Below, piece by piece: positions 58,938 through 64,000 of a DNA stretch of 64,000 nt; position 1 is the stretch's first letter, and each line of letters starts with the position of its first letter. Both the position numbers and the translations under genes were made by a program. The notes beneath the pieces are model-generated. The model was given only the letters and a program-made list of their open reading frames with translations, was not told the DNA's origin and ran no database searches. Source of the stretch: Fonsecaea monophora (lineage: Eukaryota > Ascomycota > Eurotiomycetes > Chaetothyriales > Herpotrichiellaceae); assembly GCF_001642475.1 (NCBI RefSeq), contig NW_019173989.1, forward strand, positions 1-64,000. Direction: 5' to 3'.

Positions 58938-61187
58938 ATGCCTCCCACACTCCGAAGAAACATCAGCGAAGAGATCCGCGATGCCGGCGGACGGTGGCAG
59001 TGGATGAAAAAAATTCCGCATCTGCGTGCCGTAGATGTGGCCGAGCCAGCTGCCGTGGATGAAGGTGCGCATCGTCTACGCCATCATCATACTCGGATTG
59101 GAGACGCTCCTGTCGCTGTGCGTGCCGTACGTGCAGGGCGCCTTTGCCCAGAGCGTCGTGCAGGCGTATACGGCCCAACACCTCGGCCCCGTGTGGAAGC
59201 CGCTGGCGCTGGTCGTGGTTGTCCAGTTCGCCAACTCGAGTAGCGGACTGTTGGCCGTGCGCGCGTTGTTGTGGGCCAAGTTCAAGCTCGGCCGCAAAGC
59301 CAAAGTGTGCAAGCTCGTCTACGAGCATCTCATGAAACACGAGGTCGCCTTCCATAACTCGACGGACCCGACTGACATCAGCACACGGTCATTGAAAAAA
59401 GCAACCAGGTCTGTCCGTCGCTCGACTATCTCGTATTCTGCACCGTACCCGAGGTGCTGCGGCTCTTCGACGCCAGTGCGACCGTCTTGTCGCTGTACGG
59501 GCCGCAAGTCTCGTTCGTGCTGGGCGCGGTCTCGGCCGTCGACCTACTCCTCGTGCTCTGGGTTAACCGTACCCGGACGGTGACCGTCGACCGAGGTATG
59601 AAGGCCCGCTTCGAGACGAATCGCCTATGCCAGGGTGGCTATCGAGGCTGGTCCACCGTGGCCATGTACAATCAGATCTACCGCGAGACCGAGGCGTACG
59701 GAGAGAGCCTCGGCGCGCAGACCTAGGAGTCGTGGCAGAACACACTCACGGATCTCGTCGTCGGCTTAGGCTCGAATCTCTTGCCGTCGTTTGGCGCCTT
59801 CGCAGCCACCACCCTCGTCATCGTGCGTGGCCTGCAGACTGGAGACCACACGGTCGCGCCCGTCGTGGCGTTCGGCGGGTACATGGCTCTGGCTAAGGCC
59901 CCGATGTGGCACCTCACGCGGATCCGCGAGCATATCACGGAAGATCTGTACAACCGCCGACCACCTCCGCCGACTGCTCGAGATTGTGCCCAGGAGGAAG
60001 TACGGGCCCAAGAACCTTAACCTTGACGTGGGTGGCGGCACCATCGAATTCAAAAACGTCACCTTTGGCTATCCCTCCGCGGCCAATGGCCCGGGCAATA
60101 AAGCGATCCTCAAAGACCTTTCTCTCGTCGTCGACAGCGGCCAGACAACCGCCCACGTCGGTCCGTCAGGCTGCGGCAAGTCGACCATTATCAACCTCGT
60201 GAAGTGGTCGTACGATCCCGACAAGGGCACCCTCCACATCGACGGCCAGGACATCAAGGAGCTGCAAAAGGGGGAGTGAGTGACACTCTTTGCATTCTTA
60301 CTCTTACTTCTCCTTGCACTTGGATTCCCTCGCACACATTTCATGATGTTACTGACATATCGAACCCACCATACAGGCTGTCCAAGCACATCTCCGTCAT
60401 GGCTCAGACGCGGTACCTCTTCAACCACACTTTCTCGCACAATATCAAGTACGGCCGGCCCGATGCCACGGAGACAGAGCTACACGATGCTGCAGACCGC
60501 GCCGGCATTCACGACACGGTCAACACTCTCCCGGAAACGTACGAGGGTATCGTCGGCGAGGGTGGCGGGTGGGTTTCTGCCTTCTCGCATGATTGAGGTG
60601 GTGGACCGTGACCGTCTTGACATCATATTGTCGTCGAGTTGTTACTGACTCTGCACCAGCTACCTCTCCGGCGGCGAAAAACAACGAGTTGCGCTGGCCC
60701 GGACACTTCTCCACGATGCGCCCGTCCTCATCTTCGACGAGGCCACCAGTGCATTGGACGCCGACACGGAAGCTCACGTCAAGGAGAGCATCAAGAGCAA
60801 CAAGACGACCGTTGCCATCGCGTACGTAACCGTTCGACTTACTTCTTTCTTCTTTCTTCTCCCCTCCGGGTGTCGTTGGAAGTGTCAGTCAATCAACCGA
60901 TTTCTTTTACCTTCTGACCCTACCTCCGCCTCTGCCTCTACTCTCCACCTCCGTCTCCCTCTCTGACTTGGACTCTACCTCTGACTCTGGTCTGACACAG
61001 ACACCGCCTCTCAACCATCATGGGCGCCGACACGATCGTCGTGATGAAAACAGGTGAGGACGGGTGCGGCGAGGTTGCCGAGAAGGGAACACATCGCCAG
61101 CTCATCCAGCGTAATGCCATTTACGCGGGATTGTGGAGGAATCAGACTGGGGAGGACAAGGCGGACATGGCCAAAGGCGGGAAGTGA
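58938..61187 (+). pseudogene. HMT1-like ABC half-transporter, disrupted
   Basis: An ABCB-type half transporter related to the vacuolar heavy-metal tolerance protein Hmt1 (transport of phytochelatin/glutathione conjugates in S. pombe). The transmembrane part (59035-59950) reads VRIVYAIIILGLETLLSLCV and so on; the nucleotide-binding part has Walker [10 protein letters not shown] (about 60160-60186), signature LSGGEKQR (about 60666), Walker [13 protein letters not shown] (about 60722), and HRLST at 61002. Introns at 60276-60376, 60569-60659 and 60822-61000 all have clean splice sites. Five disruptions: an extra A in a seven-A run (59007-59013), TAG at 59032-59034, a 2-bp AC gain near 59381-59386, TAG at 59724-59726 and one extra C near 59953. 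All fall in the first half; the ATP-binding half is intact. The N-terminal extra membrane domain typical of Hmt1 is not found. Confidence 0.8.
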
Positions 61188-64000
61188 GATGTTCATCGCT
61201 TCGTTATCTTTCAGGGACAGACGGTCGTTATGCCGGTAATGACAAAGAACATGATGACTATAACGACGACGACGATGATGAGAAGGAGGGTGAAGATCAA
61301 GACAAGGGACTTCCGATCCCCTGCGCGTAGTCTTTATGCACTATGTCTAGGTAGCTTTCCTCTGTCACTGGATTAGGGACTTGACGATATGTAAATGAAA
61401 GGAAAAAGGGAGAGAGAGGAAAGGGAAAAAGAAAACAAATGGGGAACTTCGGCTTCTGGATTGTTTTGAAATGATACGACACCGCCGGTATAGGTCGGCT
61501 GGATCGAGTACATCGACTTCGTGATGAAATATGAACAAGAAGGATAGTAATTCTTGAGGTAGCAAGTAGTTGGTTGAGCACTTGTCGTTGTCTGCAACAT
61601 GCTAATCTCCAATGATGTAGGCAGAGAAGGAGAAGTGGCGGAAGACGGGGCCTCGCCCCCATGTCCACGTCCACATCAATGTCAGTGTCAGTGTCAACTG
61701 CTCGCTCTGTCGCTGGCTCATGGATGCCGGACGTGGGTCTTTCCGCAATTTGCATTCGTGGTTGCCTTTGTGTGTATTCCACAAGTCCGGCGAAGCGGGG
61801 ATTGATCCTCCCCGTTTCGCGCGATTCCTGCGTGGTGGGTGATACTTGTTGCTCGGCTCCGCAGTGGCCGTGTCGGTCTTTATTATCTTTCGGAAGGCCA
61901 AGAGCATTGAGAAAGACTCTGGAAGAAGTAAAAGATGAGGCGGTATTGGACGAGACCGTAGACATAAGAAAGATGAGGTCCTATATCAAAGTTGGTGCTC
62001 GCCAACGTTGATAGAATGTCTGCGTGTAGCGTGGAGAGCCACTGTCATTACTTGAGACATTCAGAGGCCGAAAAAATCGACAACCTTGGGACAGTCGAGC
62101 ATCTCGCCTGTAGCGCGTCTGCTACTTCTTGGGACAGGGATGGCGCGCATGTGCCTTTCTTGAGGTCGACATGAGGACCACGATGGTGGTTCAAAAGTGT
62201 TGTAAGGCCCCGGATATGTGCTTGCAATGTGGCGTTATCATCTCAGCTGATTCACTAGCGGAGCCGTCCGTGTTCTCATACTCGGACACGCTCGTCCTCC
62301 AGCCAGCAGCGGAGCGAGCATCCAAGTCAAAGGGGTTATCAGTAACGACTTCCGACGAGACGACGGAGCAGTCAGCCCTGATATATGTCAAGAAGCACGA
62401 CATCAATGCCATCGCCCACTACCTAAAGGGTAGCTGGCAGACCGTGATTGGCTAGGGCGTGACATAATGTCTAAACAGAGCCGGACATTATTCGCAGGAT
62501 CTCGTGGTGGGCACGAGGGTGGAGAAAATACCGAGCTGAGGAATCTAGCGCTCATGTAGGAGAGCGAGCGAGAAGTCGAGGAGGAAGGGTCGTGTAAAGA
62601 CACAACGGACTCGCAAGTGGAAGGCACTACCGAAGCTGGGAGACTTTGGAACCGTGCCCGGGCGTGAGCACGCCCAGATAGAAGGGCCTTGCTTGTTTGG
62701 GCTGGAGGATCTTGTGACTGACACTACTCTCGACCAGCTTCCTCAGTAGGAGTAGGACGAAGAGGACGACAGTGTGATTTAACCCATCGTACAAAGTGGA
62801 CGGTTGAGGCATCGTCAGACCCTTTGCAGAAAAAACATTTTGTCTTTGCGGAGTCGTTTGGCGTGCGTGATTGAGGTTGAGTGATCGGCACCTTTCCTCA
62901 AGTCAGCCTGAGGCTCAATCCTGCGTGTGTGTCACAGAACTTCGAGGTCACAGACGGGGTTCATCTCACTGCTTCTCCTTGTCTGGACTCGAATTATCGT
63001 CCGAAGGAAGGGCGGTTGCAACTCCTCCAACATCGTCAAGTGAGGAAGATGGGGATGGAGTGGAACGGACCAGAAGTTCGACAGCTCACAATGCCCAAGC
63101 AGAAAGGCAGAAGATCATGGTCTTGCGGAACACGGCACTCTTGACTGATGCGAAACGACTTGATCATGGTACAGTGGAGGCTAGCGCAGGGCAGTAATGC
63201 TGGACTGAGGAGTATATCCCGCACGTCTTCACTGTCATAGTCAGAGTCGACACAGCACCTGCTATTCGGGTGCCGGAGAGTGCGAGCAGTCGAGAACACG
63301 GCATAACAATGACCCAAGGACAGTCCCCAACAGCTCCGCTCCGTCTGCAACAACTTCAGGAAGATAAAGGGGAAAGGTAGACGTCAGGGCAGAAAGACAG
63401 CAAAGGCATGGATTCCAGGCTACGGCGGTAACGAAACAGACGGAGAAGGACTGTCATATGCAGCAGTCGAGGTGGTGAGAAGTGACCTTGGCACACGTAG
63501 TCATGAGCTAGGCCTGATTTGGTAAGAGCACAATGTTTAACTGCAACACTAACTCCTTCTAATTAGGACTAGCTAAATTAGTCTCACGTGGGCCACTCGA
63601 GCAATTCGCTTGGCACTCCGCTTAGTCATTCAGACCTTGGCAGCCAGTTGGCTCACCGCAGTCATCGTCCCGTACGAGTTTCGTGGTTCCACTGATAATG
63701 CATCGCTGACAGCCAGTATTTGGCTTGTAGTGTCATCACCAAGCTCTCGCAATCTCCGCACCTAATCAGCCCCGCCGCAAACACACAGCCTATTGTGCGT
63801 CCTTCGTCGCGCGGCTCCGTCCATCCTGCAGCCTGCTCTTTATCGCTTTCGCTCTCCTGCGATCCCTCGACCTGTTCTCCGTTTCCTTCTCCCCTGCGGC
63901 CTCCTGCGACGCCCTGTATGATTCTCGCCTCTGCGATGCAATCCTTTCCATGAGCGTGTTGACGGAGACGCACCTTCATTTCGGTTGAAAATAAACCTTT
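61188..64000. other. Intergenic to window end
   Basis: 2.8 kb. An ATG frame at 62171-62455 (MRTTMVVQKCCKAPDMCLQC, 94 codons) and protein-like text around 62610-62760 in another frame (KWKALPKLGDFGTVPGREHA) could be remnants of one decayed gene; no family recognised. Nothing else supported. Confidence 0.35.

Overview
This is nuclear DNA of a filamentous ascomycete (Pezizomycotina). The genes carry short introns (about 47-180 nt) with GT...AG ends and CTAAC/CTGAC-type branch sites. Two blocks of repeats are degraded in the way repeat-induced point mutation (RIP) leaves them: CA and TG dinucleotides are depleted, TA is in excess, and coding frames are full of TAG/TAA where CAG or TGG is expected. 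Many open frames begin only at TTG or GTG; for real genes I moved the start to an ATG or to a splice site.

Layout. 1-3.48 kb: the 3' part of a RIP-damaged Ty3/gypsy retrotransposon (RNase H, integrase, chromodomain, polypurine tract, 3' LTR) plus an inverted and a direct LTR fragment. 4.7-21.3 kb: a conserved housekeeping block of eight intact genes: translin, a 130-aa conserved small protein, a secreted protein, a YGR210C-type Obg/YchF-like GTPase, a small putative mitochondrial protein, the peroxisomal multifunctional beta-oxidation enzyme Fox2 (C-terminus SKL), a FacB/Cat8-type acetate regulator, and a SET-domain methyltransferase. Fox2 and the FacB-type gene are convergent neighbours, and three CCTCGG motifs (the known FarA/FarB fatty-acid response core) lie upstream of Fox2, so this segment looks like an acetyl-CoA/fatty-acid use neighbourhood.

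21.6-31.5 kb: a strongly RIP-mutated AT-rich island. Matching inverted sequence blocks at both edges suggest one large inverted-repeat DNA transposon. It contains a relic that resembles DUF6589 transposon proteins, an unidentified second relic, and six copies of a uniform 34-37-bp palindrome.

31.6-64 kb: a gene-poor accessory segment that is not AT-rich: a frameshifted kinase-like gene, a secreted putative zinc metalloprotease, two divergent paralogues of a family with a PD-(D/E)XK-like core (41.7 kb + strand, 51.8 kb - strand, same two intron positions), a decayed unidentified gene, an unusual 752-aa protein with three zinc-cluster motifs and two kinds of short tandem repeats, and an HMT1-like ABC transporter pseudogene with five disruptions. 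Long stretches between them hold nothing I can support as a gene. No tRNA, rRNA or CRISPR array was found.
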